The notes under the pieces were generated by a model that saw only the letters and a program-made list of their open reading frames with translations, was not told the origin of the DNA and did not search any database. A stretch of 64,000 nucleotides of DNA from Bacteroidota bacterium (lineage in GTDB: Bacteria > Bacteroidota > Bacteroidia > Bacteroidales > GCA-2711565), in NCBI GenBank assembly GCA_018816945.1, contig JAHIVC010000011.1:28037-92036 (forward strand), in the 5' to 3' direction. Position numbers and translations under genes: made by a program. Numbering within the stretch: position 1 is the stretch's first letter; every line of letters begins with the position of its first letter. Positions 42,735 to 51,591 of this stretch are shown in pieces.

Positions 42735-44192
42735 ATGAAAAAAACATTACTCATGTGTTATTCACTTGTAATAATGGCAGTGAATGTATTCTCACAGCAA
42801 GACTCAACCCTTAGTCAATTAATTGACAAATACGTAAAGGCTGAGGCTGAAAACGATCTTTTTTCAGGTGCCATTTTAGTTGTTAAAGAAGGTGAAATTA
42901 TTTACAAGGATGCGTATGGTTATGCCAACAAAGAAAATAAAATGCCTAATAAAATTAACACAAAATTCAATGTAGGTTCAGTCGGAAAAACTTTTACAGG
43001 TGTATTGATCATGCAACTTGTTGAACAGAGTAAAATTAAATTGTCTGATACTCTCGGGAAATATTTGCCTGATTTCCCATTTGAAGAAAAAAACAAAATT
43101 CAAATCCAGCATCTTTTAAATCATACCTCAGGATTGGGTAATTACTTTACACATAAAGATTATGATTCATTAATGCCGGTGCTCAGAAGGATTGATGATG
43201 CCCTTAAACTTGTTTACGACCAGAAACCACTGTTTGAACCCGGAACTGAATACCGATATTCGAACTCCGGCATGTTAGTGTTAGGTGCCATCATTGAGAA
43301 AGTTACAGGCATGAGTTATCAGGATTATATAAAAAAACAGATTCTGGATCCGCTGGGTATGGAAAACTCCGGTATTTACTATCCGGAGGATAATGTCTCT
43401 AACCGGGCTATAGGCTATAGTAAAGTAGATGAAGGGAACTATAAAATTGAAACTCAAAATGAATTTCCGGCTTTTTCAGATGGGGGTTTGTACTCTACGG
43501 TATTGGATATGTATAAATATGATGTGGCAATAAGAGAAAACCGATTGCTTACGCAGGCTTCTAAAGATATTATGTTAACCGTAATTCCTCCCGCTCAGAA
43601 TTATGGCTTTGGTTGGGAAAGGGGTGTTTTCAATGAATCAGAATTCGTGGGTCATGTTGGTGGATGTCCCGGGTTTGCTGCAGATTACAAAAGTTTTCTA
43701 AAGGATCAAATGTTGATCATTGTCATTTCCAACTATGACGGGGGTGCAAATCTAATCGCTGCCAAAATCAATCATCTTCTTTTTGGTGCATCTGAAAAGA
43801 ATATTCCGTTGGCCTCAAAATATGATTTCAACTTCGAGAAAGGCAGATATCTCTCAGAGGTAAAAAAGGATTATAAAGCGGCCCTTGAGTATCTGGACAA
43901 AAATATTTCTGGTTCCCAGCCCCATCTTCCTTCACTATTTTTAGCGGCGCGATCAAGAATACTTAGTGGTTTTGAAGTTGAAAAAGCTATTGGTTTGTTA
44001 CAACGATATATTGAGCTCAATCCCCAGGCATCTAAACGCACCCAGTCTGCTCTTTGGTGGCTCTCAGGAAAGGGGTATGAGCAACTCGATTCGGAATTAA
44101 AAGCAATAGAATGCTATAAGAAAAGTTTAGAGATTTCCCCGGATTATAATCAGGCAAAAGAATCACTTATTCAACTCAATGAAAAGAAATAA
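42735..44192 (+). CDS. serine beta-lactamase-like hydrolase with TPR tail, exported
   Basis: The 485-residue protein has a signal peptide (MKKTLLMCYSLVIMAVNVFS). The beta-lactamase-like domain carries SVGK at residues 82-85, YRYSNSGMLVLGAIIE as the YxN motif, and HVGGCPGF in the place of the KTG motif. A C-terminal region of about 100 residues carries TPR-like helices (ALWWLSGKGYEQLDSELKAI, ECYKKSLEISPDYNQAKESL). It probably acts on peptide or D-amino-acid substrates in the periplasm. Standard cassette leader and repeat lie upstream. Confidence 0.88.
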   Translation: MKKTLLMCYSLVIMAVNVFSQQDSTLSQLIDKYVKAEAENDLFSGAILVVKEGEIIYKDAYGYANKENKMPNKINTKFNVGSVGKTFTGVLIMQLVEQSKIKLSDTLGKYLPDFPFEEKNKIQIQHLLNHTSGLGNYFTHKDYDSLMPVLRRIDDALKLVYDQKPLFEPGTEYRYSNSGMLVLGAIIEKVTGMSYQDYIKKQILDPLGMENSGIYYPEDNVSNRAIGYSKVDEGNYKIETQNEFPAFSDGGLYSTVLDMYKYDVAIRENRLLTQASKDIMLTVIPPAQNYGFGWERGVFNESEFVGHVGGCPGFAADYKSFLKDQMLIIVISNYDGGANLIAAKINHLLFGASEKNIPLASKYDFNFEKGRYLSEVKKDYKAALEYLDKNISGSQPHLPSLFLAARSRILSGFEVEKAIGLLQRYIELNPQASKRTQSALWWLSGKGYEQLDSELKAIECYKKSLEISPDYNQAKESLIQLNEKK

Positions 44193-44269
44193 AACTTAGT
44201 CGAACTTAACAATTATATGGTGTATCAAACTACATCTGAAAAAAACACAATGATAAAAATGCATGATTC

Positions 44270-45001
44270 ATGAAAAAAATATTCATATTATTTCTGACTT
44301 TAGTAATTGAGATAAATTCAAATGCTCAAGTTTCAGTAGAAGCTTCAATCACATATTTTGGTCATTCCTGTTTCCAGATAATTACTTCGAATGGAACCAG
44401 AATTATAACCGACCCCGTCGAGTTTAAAGCTTATCATCTTCCAAAAGGAATTACTGCGGATATTGTAACAGTATCGCATAACCATGTTGATCATAACAGG
44501 GTGGATGCCATTTCCGGGAATCCCGAAGTGCTGAAAGGAACTACATCAAATATTCAGGAAGTAATACCCATCGATAAAAAAATAAATGAGGTAAGGATAT
44601 ACACCGTCCCTTCTTATCACAATCCCGGTAAACACGGCATGAACGCCATTTTTGTATTTGAATTTGATGGTATTAAAATGGTTCATTTGGGCGATCTTGG
44701 AACCACATTGTCAGAAGAACAAATTAAAGCTATTGGCGAGGTGGATATTATGTTAATTCCGGTCGGCGGAAAGCACACCATTTCAAAGGAAGAAGCAGAT
44801 AGGGTGGTTGATCAGCTCAAGGTTCGAAGGGCTGTTTTACCCATGCATTTCAAAACCGAAGCATTTGCAGATTTACCTTATTCGGTAGATGATTATTTGA
44901 GGGGAAAGATAAATGTGAAGAGAATCTCCGGTAATCGATTTGTATTTAATTTGGAAGAGTTACCCCTAAAAAGAGAATACATAATTTTAGATTATAAATA
45001 A
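44270..45001 (+). CDS. exported UlaG-like metallo-beta-lactamase-fold hydrolase
   Basis: The 243-residue protein has a signal peptide (ending near SNAQV). It starts with the UlaG/MBL strand ITYFGHSCFQIITSNGTRII. The zinc motif HNHVDH is at residues 70-75, followed by HNPGKHGMNAIFVFEFDG and VHLGDLG, with a final ligand in VLPMHFKTEAF. All expected metal ligands appear present, unlike in the degenerate member at 33325. No repeat lies on either side; it shares the + strand block. Confidence 0.87.
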   Translation: MKKIFILFLTLVIEINSNAQVSVEASITYFGHSCFQIITSNGTRIITDPVEFKAYHLPKGITADIVTVSHNHVDHNRVDAISGNPEVLKGTTSNIQEVIPIDKKINEVRIYTVPSYHNPGKHGMNAIFVFEFDGIKMVHLGDLGTTLSEEQIKAIGEVDIMLIPVGGKHTISKEEADRVVDQLKVRRAVLPMHFKTEAFADLPYSVDDYLRGKINVKRISGNRFVFNLEELPLKREYIILDYK

Positions 45002-45088
45002 GTTACTGCAAACATATAAAACTATTGTACAGTAAAATTTATTAGGGGAAAAGCAGACATTGAAAGGAAAAACTAAGAAAAAATCAAA

Positions 45089-45979
45089 ATGAAAAAATTA
45101 AAATCAATTTCTGTTATAACAGTACTGCTTGTAAATACATCTATATATGCACAGGAGAAAGATTTTCCCAATCTCACCGGCCCTTATCTTGGCCAGAAAC
45201 TTCCAGGATTAACACCTGAACCATTTGCATCTGGAATTATCCCATCTGCTAGATATCATACTACTCCTGTTTTTACGCCTGATGGAACAGAAGTATATTG
45301 AAAGATGCAAGGTGTTAGTACAATTTGTATGATGAAGAGTGAAAATGGAATATGGACAGCACCAAGTGAAATAGCACTTTCATTAAAGTTAGATGATTTC
45401 CGGGATCCGGCCATTTCTGCAGATGGTAAAAAAATGTATTTTCTATCAAAAGGTAAGTTTGCTTACCAGTCGGAAGCAAAAGAGAATATCTGGTTTGTGG
45501 AAAGAACAAAAAGCGGATGGTCTGAACCACAACCATTAAACAAGGAAATAAACTCTCATGCATTACATTGGCAGGTTTCCGTTGCCTCAAATGGGAATTT
45601 GTATTTCACCTCGCGCAACACCGGACATGAAGATATCTATTGTTCAAAGTATATTAATGGTAATTATCAAAAGCCTGAAAAACTTCATAGTAATGTGAAT
45701 ACGGAAAACTTCTGCGAAACTACACCTTATATAGCACCTGACGAAAGTTACCTCATTTTCTCGAGGTGGAATTTTTTCGATCAAGATGGGGGGATGCATT
45801 TGTACATAAGTTTCCGTAATAATGGTGGAGGTTGGAGATCAGCCCAAAAACTTATAGGAGAAGCGAGATGCCCGCAGGTTTCAATTGACGGAAAGTATCT
45901 TTTTTATTTGGATTGGAGGAAATCCATACCATTTTGGGTTTCCGCAAAAATCATCGAAGATTTAAGACCGAAAGAATAG
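45089..45979 (+). pseudogene. PD40 propeller gene broken by one nonsense codon
   Basis: Codons 1-70 (MKKLKSISVITVLLVNTSIY, DFPNLTGPYLGQKLPG) and the frame from 45302 to 45979 are in phase and make one PD40 protein of 296 residues. The break is TGA at 45299, in the sequence GTEVY-stop-KMQG. The paralogue at 37628 reads KEIYWEIG at this place, so a TGG-to-TGA change is the simplest explanation. The rest of the propeller and the repeat-encoded tail SAKIIEDLRPKE are intact. TGA is used as a real stop elsewhere in the window, so recoding is unlikely. Confidence 0.78.
45942..45978 (+). repeat. PD40-tail repeat forming the end of the broken PD40 gene
   Basis: aaaatcatcgaagatttaag at 45947 encodes KIIEDLRP. 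It is the last clear copy of the array on the right; no hairpin half follows. Confidence 0.72.
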
Positions 45980-46052
45980 CTTTTAAATACATAAAAAGGA
46001 TAAAAGTTACCCTTTCTATATAAAATTAAAACATATTTATAACATAAACTAT

Positions 46053-47096
46053 ATGACAAACAATAAGCAAAAATTTGTTTGGTTGGTAATTTCTTTCCTG
46101 ATAACATGGAATTACACTTATTGCCAGCCTGTTACAGAATCGACTAAGGGAGACGAATCGATTACTGTTAACGAAATTCTATCAAGATACTTTGTTGCAT
46201 CAGGTGGAGATTCCATATATCTGATTAACACAGAAATCAGAACAGGAAAATTAGTACGTGGTGGGGCAGGTGCAGTGCCGCTAAAAGTAGAAATAAAATA
46301 TCCTGATAAATATTTGTATAACCAGAAGTTTGCATGGGGCGACCAGGTAAGCTATGGTTTTAACGGAAAAACCTCATGGATTCAAACAACAAAAGATGTA
46401 AATGAATTGCCACCAGGGTTTCTTCTTGATATGGAGATAGCCATAAACACACAATTACCGATTAAGATAAAAGAATATTTTACTGATTTACAAGTTGAAA
46501 GAACAGAAAAAACTTCTGAGCGAATGATTACTGTTTTATCAGGCAATTCAAAAGATGGTTTGAAAAAAGAACTTCACTTTGATAATAATTCAGGTCTGCT
46601 GATTCGGGCCGGTGACATTGTATTTGATAACTATATAACTCAGGATAATGTTAAGATCCCTGATAAAATCTTATTGGGGCTTCCTGCCGAAGACAATAAA
46701 CAAATTAAAATGGAATTTTCAAAAATACAGTTAAACTCTGATATTGACGATCATATTTTTGACATACCCGTTTGTCCTTTATCGGTAATTGAGTCACCAC
46801 TTTATAAAACCAGAACTCATTTTAAATCTACTATTGATGAACTGGAGAAATGTGTTGGAGTTTATACCGACCAGAAGAACGAAAGCTACAAATGGTTTGT
46901 ATCCAGAGAGGATGGGCATCTTTTTATCTTCCTGAAAGGCTGGAGCCGGAAGCAGGAAATAATTCCTGAGTCATCGACGGATTATTACACCGAGTTTTTT
47001 GGATGGGAATTCCATTTTAAACCGGATAGCACAGGTAAAATTTGCGAATTAATAATAAATGCAAATTTTGAAATTAAGACCAAGCGCACAGACTAA
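46053..47096 (+). CDS. exported protein with LolA-like fold; function unknown
   Basis: The 347-residue protein has a signal peptide (ending near YTYCQPV). Residues 30-240 look like the LolA/outer-membrane lipoprotein-sorting superfamily seen in many Bacteroidetes proteins: VNEILSRYFVASGGDSIYLI, YGFNGKTSWIQTTKDVNELP and DNSGLLIRAGD-like strands. The C-terminal ~90 residues resemble the small beta domain attached to periplasmic hydrolases. No catalytic motif is seen. It follows the broken PD40 gene. Confidence 0.62.
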   Translation: MTNNKQKFVWLVISFLITWNYTYCQPVTESTKGDESITVNEILSRYFVASGGDSIYLINTEIRTGKLVRGGAGAVPLKVEIKYPDKYLYNQKFAWGDQVSYGFNGKTSWIQTTKDVNELPPGFLLDMEIAINTQLPIKIKEYFTDLQVERTEKTSERMITVLSGNSKDGLKKELHFDNNSGLLIRAGDIVFDNYITQDNVKIPDKILLGLPAEDNKQIKMEFSKIQLNSDIDDHIFDIPVCPLSVIESPLYKTRTHFKSTIDELEKCVGVYTDQKNESYKWFVSREDGHLFIFLKGWSRKQEIIPESSTDYYTEFFGWEFHFKPDSTGKICELIINANFEIKTKRTD

Positions 47097-47140
47097 TTTG
47101 AATTTATAACGAATTATTTATTATTTAAAAGAAATATGTT

Positions 47141-47809
47141 ATGGAACGAAAAGATTTTCTAAAAAAAGCAGCTTTAACATGTATGACTTGTTGCGGTTTT
47201 ATTCCTTTAATGGCTAATAAACTATTGGAGGATGATAGCAATAAACGTTTAGGCAAACCTGATAATTGGATTAGCGATTTGGAGAAAAGAATGATTAAAG
47301 GTTCAGAATCTCCTGATTGGCATAAAGTTGAAAAAACAGGTAAATGGATAAAAGCTATGATGGATAACATGGACTCAATGCTTGATGATGATATTAAAAT
47401 AAAGTTGATGCAATCATGTGGACGTTCGTGTTATATAGGTGCTTTCGGAGTAGCCTCTTCTGAAAAACCTAAAAAAGAGGAAGCCGATCGATATATTCAA
47501 TTTCTCAAAGATGGTGGTAATGAAGTAAAAGAAGATGACAATAAAACAATTATAACATTCAATTGGGGAAAGGATCATCAAAATCCATGGGGTTTAATTA
47601 TGAGTGATGGTTATTGCATGTGTCCCCTTGTTGAAAATGGCCCACCAGACCTATCACCAACTTATTGCTACTGTTCTTCCGGGTATGTAAAAGAGATTTT
47701 TGAAAGATATACGGGAAGGGTTGTAGAAAAAGTTGAAGTTTTGGATTCATTGAAAATGGGTGGAAACGATTGTGTTTTCAGAATTAGTCTTTTAAAAAAT
47801 ATTTTATAA
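47141..47809 (+). CDS. cysteine-rich protein, possibly DUF6144-like
   Basis: The 222-residue protein has 11 Cys, including CMTCCGF near the start, CGRSCYIGAFG in the middle, then CMCPLVENG and YCYCSSGYV. It ends in a strand GGNDCVFRISL that recalls 4-vinyl-reductase-like domains. The N-terminus (MERKDFLKKAALTCMTCCGF) resembles a Tat-type or lipoprotein leader but lacks the twin Arg. Metal or cofactor binding is plausible from the Cys pattern. The family name is tentative. Confidence 0.55.
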   Translation: MERKDFLKKAALTCMTCCGFIPLMANKLLEDDSNKRLGKPDNWISDLEKRMIKGSESPDWHKVEKTGKWIKAMMDNMDSMLDDDIKIKLMQSCGRSCYIGAFGVASSEKPKKEEADRYIQFLKDGGNEVKEDDNKTIITFNWGKDHQNPWGLIMSDGYCMCPLVENGPPDLSPTYCYCSSGYVKEIFERYTGRVVEKVEVLDSLKMGGNDCVFRISLLKNIL

Positions 47810-47872
47810 ACAATAGATACAGATTATAAATTTCCTGAAATATTAAATTATTAATCAATAAAAACTAAAACT

Positions 47873-48028
47873 ATGAAAACGAAAAATTTATTTAAAATTA
47901 TTTTATCATCAATTTGCATCATTATTTTAATGATAAGTTGCAGCGAAAAAGCTGTTGTTGTAAGTGAAAACGAAATAGCAAAAAAAATAATAGCTATGGA
48001 AAAAGCAGCACTTGATCGCTGGGGTAAT
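47873..48028 (+). pseudogene. SnoaL-like lipoprotein gene, truncated
   Basis: The first ~52 codons parallel the intact gene at 24851: a lipoprotein leader ending LMISCSEK, then NEIAKKIIAMEKAALDRWGN against its EIAQEIINMEKTALDRWGKG. Homology ends at 48028, where the sequence changes abruptly to GC-rich palindromic DNA. The open frame then runs on by chance to 48109. The NTF2 fold is missing, so the product cannot be functional. Confidence 0.75.
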
Positions 48029-49191
48029 AGGTGTTCGTGCGCTCCTCACTTATGCAGGTCGGCTCCGGGCTGCGCCTTCGCCTGCTGTTTAAAAAACAAG
48101 GCAATATAAATCATTCCGCTCCGCTTTAGCTCTGTAAAAAAACTCCAACCTGAACCCAAACAAACTCATAACTCACCTGTCCGCCGTGGCGGATAATTCA
48201 TAATTGCGAAGCTTTGCTTCGCTCCATGGCCTTGTTTTTATTCAGCCCCTGCAAAGCGTTGCGGTGCTGCTCACCCGGTGCTACTCTTAGCCCCCAAACC
48301 CCAAAGAGGTTTCGCTTCGCTCAATACTAAATATTGGGGGCTAACCGCACCTTATCTTGTGTGCTCGCCTGCGGGTCGCAGCCCCAATTTCGTCACTACG
48401 CTTTTTCTTATTAACTCACCAACAACCTCAAGTCTCACTTGTCCGCCGTAGCAAATAACTCATAACTCATAACTTGCGAAGCTTCGTTCCTCATTTAACG
48501 CTTGCAATGGGCTCCGCTTTTTGCCTTCATCATTTATAAAGGCATCTCAAGTTTAACCTCACTCATGTAATCCGGTAAATACAATAATCCAAAACTTACA
48601 ATTCAGCTTATAACTCATAACTCACAACTTATAATTTATAATTCAAAAACATTCGTTCGGTCAAAAACTTTCGTTGCTTCATAAAAGATCCCGCTTCAGC
48701 AGCTTCACTCCACTTGTTCCGTTCAGCCGCTTCATTTTGCCATCCCCGATAAAAAGCTCCGCCCTGCCCTTCCAAGCGGGGGCTGCTCCGCTCGCAACGG
48801 CTCGCGCTCTCTTTTCTTACCTTCAACACAAATAAAACACAATACAAAAGAAATACGACTTTATTAAAACAGCCTATAACTCTTAACAAATGCCTGTATG
48901 AGATATCAAAGCAGCAATAATCACTTATTTTAAATCCTCACACACCTTTATTATTTCATATATTTTCTTAAATTTACTTCACAACACAGATAAGCAGAAT
49001 GAGTTTGTTTTTTGTACTCTCCCAAAAACAAATAACTGTTGCATGATATTTGAAATATAAACACATAAAAGTGGAACAATTCAATTTGATATGGGTTGGT
49101 ATAGTTGACATAAATGCATATAAACTAGCATTACTACATTTTGAATATAGAAAATGAATCTAGATAAAAAATAGTTATTTTTACAAGTGAA
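48029..49191. other. GC-rich palindromic intergenic scar
   Basis: About 1.16 kb with no believable gene. It is much richer in GC than its surroundings up to about 48800. It has an 11-bp inverted repeat aaaaacaaggc (48092-48102)/gccttgttttt (48229-48239) and another, ttagcccccaa (48287-48297)/ttgggggctaa (48334-48344). There are many gcgaagc/gcttcgc and tccgcc motifs, and runs of aactcataactcat. Short frames here look accidental. The last ~300 bases return to AT-rich sequence leading to the XRE gene. Confidence 0.65.
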
Positions 49192-50340
49192 ATGAAAGAC
49201 TCAGATACCATCAATATAAATCCGGAAGTTCTTGTTTGGGCAAGACAATCGTTGGTACTTTCAAAAAATCAAGCTAGCGAGAGGACAAAAATCAACCCCA
49301 AAAGGTTGAATCACTTGGAGTCCGGTGAAAAGCTTCCAACTCTTGATGAGCTACGTTCATTTTCGAAGGCGTACAAAAGAACAATTGCAACCTTATTACT
49401 TCAAAACACGCCAAAAGAAAAACCTTTGCCAAAAGACAGGCGTACTATTAATTCTTCCGAAATTGGTAGTTTTCATGAGAAAACTATAATGGCAGTTAGA
49501 AAGGCACGAGCTTTAGCACTGTCATATTTAGAATTAAGACAGGAAATGAATGTTAATTTCCCAAAGTTTGACCTTAAAGCTTCAATGACAGATAGTCCGC
49601 AAGTAGTTGCAGATAGTATAAGGAAAATATTAAAGTTAGATGAATTAAGAGGAATTTCGAATATAAATTTTGCTCTTGAAGGGTATATTGAAAAAGTCGA
49701 ATCATTAGGAATTGCTATATTTCAATTGAGTTTAACACAAGATGATCTTAGAGGTTTTTCGATTACTGATGACATTATTCCAATCATTGGAATTAAAAGG
49801 GGAAGCGAACAAGCACATTCGAAAACCTTCACACTATTCCATGAGCTGGGTCATGTACTTTTAAATGAAGGTGGTTTATGTGATATGTCCTCACATTCCG
49901 ACATTCAAATTGAAAAATGGTGCAATTCATTTTCAGCTGGGGTTTTGGTTCCTTCTACAGAATTTCTCCAAATGCATTCTATACTTGAGCACCAGAGACA
50001 AAATCAAAAAATCTGGGATAAAAAAGAACTAATAAAGCTCGCCTTATACTTTCATGTAGGTCCATTAACAATTCTTCGAAGTTTATTGGAACATAACTTG
50101 ACAACTAAATCATTCTACTCTGAAAAACATAAAGCATGGAATAAACCGACTTTTGGCAGATCAAAAGAGCCTAAAGGAAGAGAAATGCACAAGGAATCCT
50201 TTAAAGAACGTGGGCGCACTTACATTTCTCTTGCTTTTAGCGCATACGACCAAAACAGGATAGATATGAAAGACTTATCTGATTTTCTCGGACTAAGATT
50301 TTCATATATACCAAAAACTAGAGCACTTTTAAAAGCATAG
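49192..50340 (+). CDS. XRE-family regulator with ImmA/IrrE metallopeptidase domain
   Basis: The 382-residue protein has a helix-turn-helix domain in residues 10-65 (WARQSLVLSKNQASERTKIN, LNHLESGEKLPTLDELRSFS). An ImmA/IrrE (DUF955) zinc peptidase domain follows, with HELGH at 217-221 and WCNSFSAGVLVP after it. This architecture is typical of the antitoxin or regulator partner of PIN-like DUF4411 toxins. The next gene begins one base after its stop, so the two form an operon. It likely represses the operon and is inactivated by cleavage or stress. Confidence 0.9.
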   Translation: MKDSDTININPEVLVWARQSLVLSKNQASERTKINPKRLNHLESGEKLPTLDELRSFSKAYKRTIATLLLQNTPKEKPLPKDRRTINSSEIGSFHEKTIMAVRKARALALSYLELRQEMNVNFPKFDLKASMTDSPQVVADSIRKILKLDELRGISNINFALEGYIEKVESLGIAIFQLSLTQDDLRGFSITDDIIPIIGIKRGSEQAHSKTFTLFHELGHVLLNEGGLCDMSSHSDIQIEKWCNSFSAGVLVPSTEFLQMHSILEHQRQNQKIWDKKELIKLALYFHVGPLTILRSLLEHNLTTKSFYSEKHKAWNKPTFGRSKEPKGREMHKESFKERGRTYISLAFSAYDQNRIDMKDLSDFLGLRFSYIPKTRALLKA

Positions 50341-50341
50341 T

Positions 50342-50860
50342 ATGGACTTGTTTAATTCCAATAAGAGAGTCTATATAATTGACACAAATGCTTTAATTCA
50401 TTTAGACTTTACATTTAAAAAAGAGATTTCAGTCTTCACTGCAATTTGGGAAGAAATTGAAGAATTAATTTTATTAGGATGTTTTAAAACAATAGATTTT
50501 GTTGAGCAAGAAATCAATGACTACGAAGGCAAGGAAGAATTTCTTAAAAAATGGATTAAAACTTGGAAAAAGTATTTGGTTGTCAAAACAGATGCAACAA
50601 GCATTAATGCAACAATTCCAATAATTAATCAGGAATACAATACAGGTTTTTTAAAAGCTAGTAAACAAGCAGAAGGCAAAGAAGAAGCTGACCCATATTT
50701 GATTGGTTATTGTAAAATTCATAATTGTGTGTTGATTTCAAATGAAAGTAAAACAAAGCCAAATAAAATGCCGTCAATTGCCAGAAAAAATGGTGTAGAA
50801 TGTTTAGATATCAATGACTTTTTAGTTGAAAGAGGTCTTAGAATTGAAAGAAAAAAATAA
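50342..50860 (+). CDS. DUF4411 PIN-like toxin
   Basis: The 172-residue protein starts YIIDTNALIHLDF with the first catalytic Asp of the PIN fold. It continues with FVEQEINDYEG supplying the Glu, and EEADPYLIGYCKIHNCVLIS with the third Asp. CLDINDFLVERGLRI is near the end. DUF4411 proteins pair with XRE-ImmA regulators, as here, and are predicted RNases. The pair probably stabilises the island or defends against phage. Confidence 0.85.
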   Translation: MDLFNSNKRVYIIDTNALIHLDFTFKKEISVFTAIWEEIEELILLGCFKTIDFVEQEINDYEGKEEFLKKWIKTWKKYLVVKTDATSINATIPIINQEYNTGFLKASKQAEGKEEADPYLIGYCKIHNCVLISNESKTKPNKMPSIARKNGVECLDINDFLVERGLRIERKK

Positions 50861-51299
50861 AAACGCGATATGACACTTTGTATAACTAATGAAAAGGTAA
50901 GTGATTTACATCAAGGCATGTAGCACGTAATAACTCCGTAGCGATTAGACAGAAAAGTTCCACTAAATCTGCCACTACTCATACAAATTATTATTCTGGT
51001 AATCATTAATAAAACCTTAAGCAAATTTATTTGCCATCCCCCTTGCAATATTTTTTATTATTTAGCCATACCCTCGTGCCATCGCGCCGTAAACCATAAA
51101 AAAAACTTGCAATTCAGCCCTCCCTCCTCATTTCTGATGCTTAAGGTTTGATTAATGATTGATTCTTTTCATTTCTTCCGGTGAAGATCGGCGCAATAAA
51201 ATGCAATGCATTGCAAATTAACTGTTTACATAAAGTTTTCCTTCAAATAAATTGACTTAAGTACTTCAAATACATAATTTTGCCGCATATAAATATTCG
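50861..51299. other. intergenic region with a 14-bp palindrome
   Basis: No gene is visible in 439 bases. A perfect palindrome TGCAATGCATTGCA lies at 51202-51215, about 60 bases before a TAATTTTG promoter element, and may be an operator. The rest is AT-rich with a few GC-rich fragments. Confidence 0.55.
51275..51282 (+). promoter_or_regulatory. -7 promoter element of the small membrane gene
   Basis: TAATTTTG matches TAnnTTTG, 18 bases before the ATG. Upstream TTGAC at 51252 is at about the right distance for a -33 element but is not the TTTG consensus. Confidence 0.5.
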
Positions 51300-51530
51300 A
51301 TGAAGACAGTGTTTGATTTCTCGACCGGTTTTTTAAGCTCATACGGATTGTTCATTTCCGTGGATCAGCTCTGTTTCGTCGACTCTGGCCTGATCAACCA
51401 GATATTAGGTACAGTCATTGCTTTAATTGGCGGAATTATTTCCACTATCGTTTTGAATATTCTTAGGGCCAAATTCCCTAATCTGTTCAAGCCGGCCTCA
51501 TCCAGTAAAAAGAATGATTCTTTGGAGTAA
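51300..51530 (+). CDS. small membrane protein of unknown function
   Basis: The 76-residue protein has one strong hydrophobic helix (INQILGTVIALIGGIISTIV) followed by a basic stretch NILRAKFPNLFKP and a polar tail. This single-span, basic-juxtamembrane layout recalls holin-like or phage-like small proteins, but I recognise no family. It has its own promoter and is followed after 61 bases by a DUF6266 gene, a pairing I would expect to recur. Confidence 0.62.
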   Translation: MKTVFDFSTGFLSSYGLFISVDQLCFVDSGLINQILGTVIALIGGIISTIVLNILRAKFPNLFKPASSSKKNDSLE

Positions 51531-51591
51531 GTCCATAGCAAGGCCGTACCAAGTTCGTTCATATGTTTGTTTAATCTTAAATTTTAAAAAA

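Noticed and set aside
30758..44192. Beta-lactamase-like genes as antibiotic resistance cassettes
   Set aside because: The SxxK and YxN motifs fit the wide serine-hydrolase family, and the fusions to TPR, M28 or membrane domains and the export signals point to peptide or cell-wall substrates. Nothing shows drug resistance.
20880..45979. The 61-bp repeats as integron attC sites
   Set aside because: GTTGGGT and AGCCAAC look like attC core boxes, but they lie only 9 bases apart in the order AGCCAAC..GTTGGGT. At unit spacing they are in the reverse order, and no integron integrase with its extra domain is present.
20880..45979. The 61-bp repeats as a CRISPR array
   Set aside because: Units are head-to-tail without unique spacers of constant length, overlap coding ends, and no cas gene is present.
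45089..45979. TGA recoding as Trp
   Set aside because: comEC and other intact genes in the window end naturally in TGA, so a genome-wide reassignment does not fit.
48629..48889. 86-residue minus-strand frame in the GC-rich scar
   Set aside because: Composition follows the GC-rich repeats and there is no RBS or family signature.
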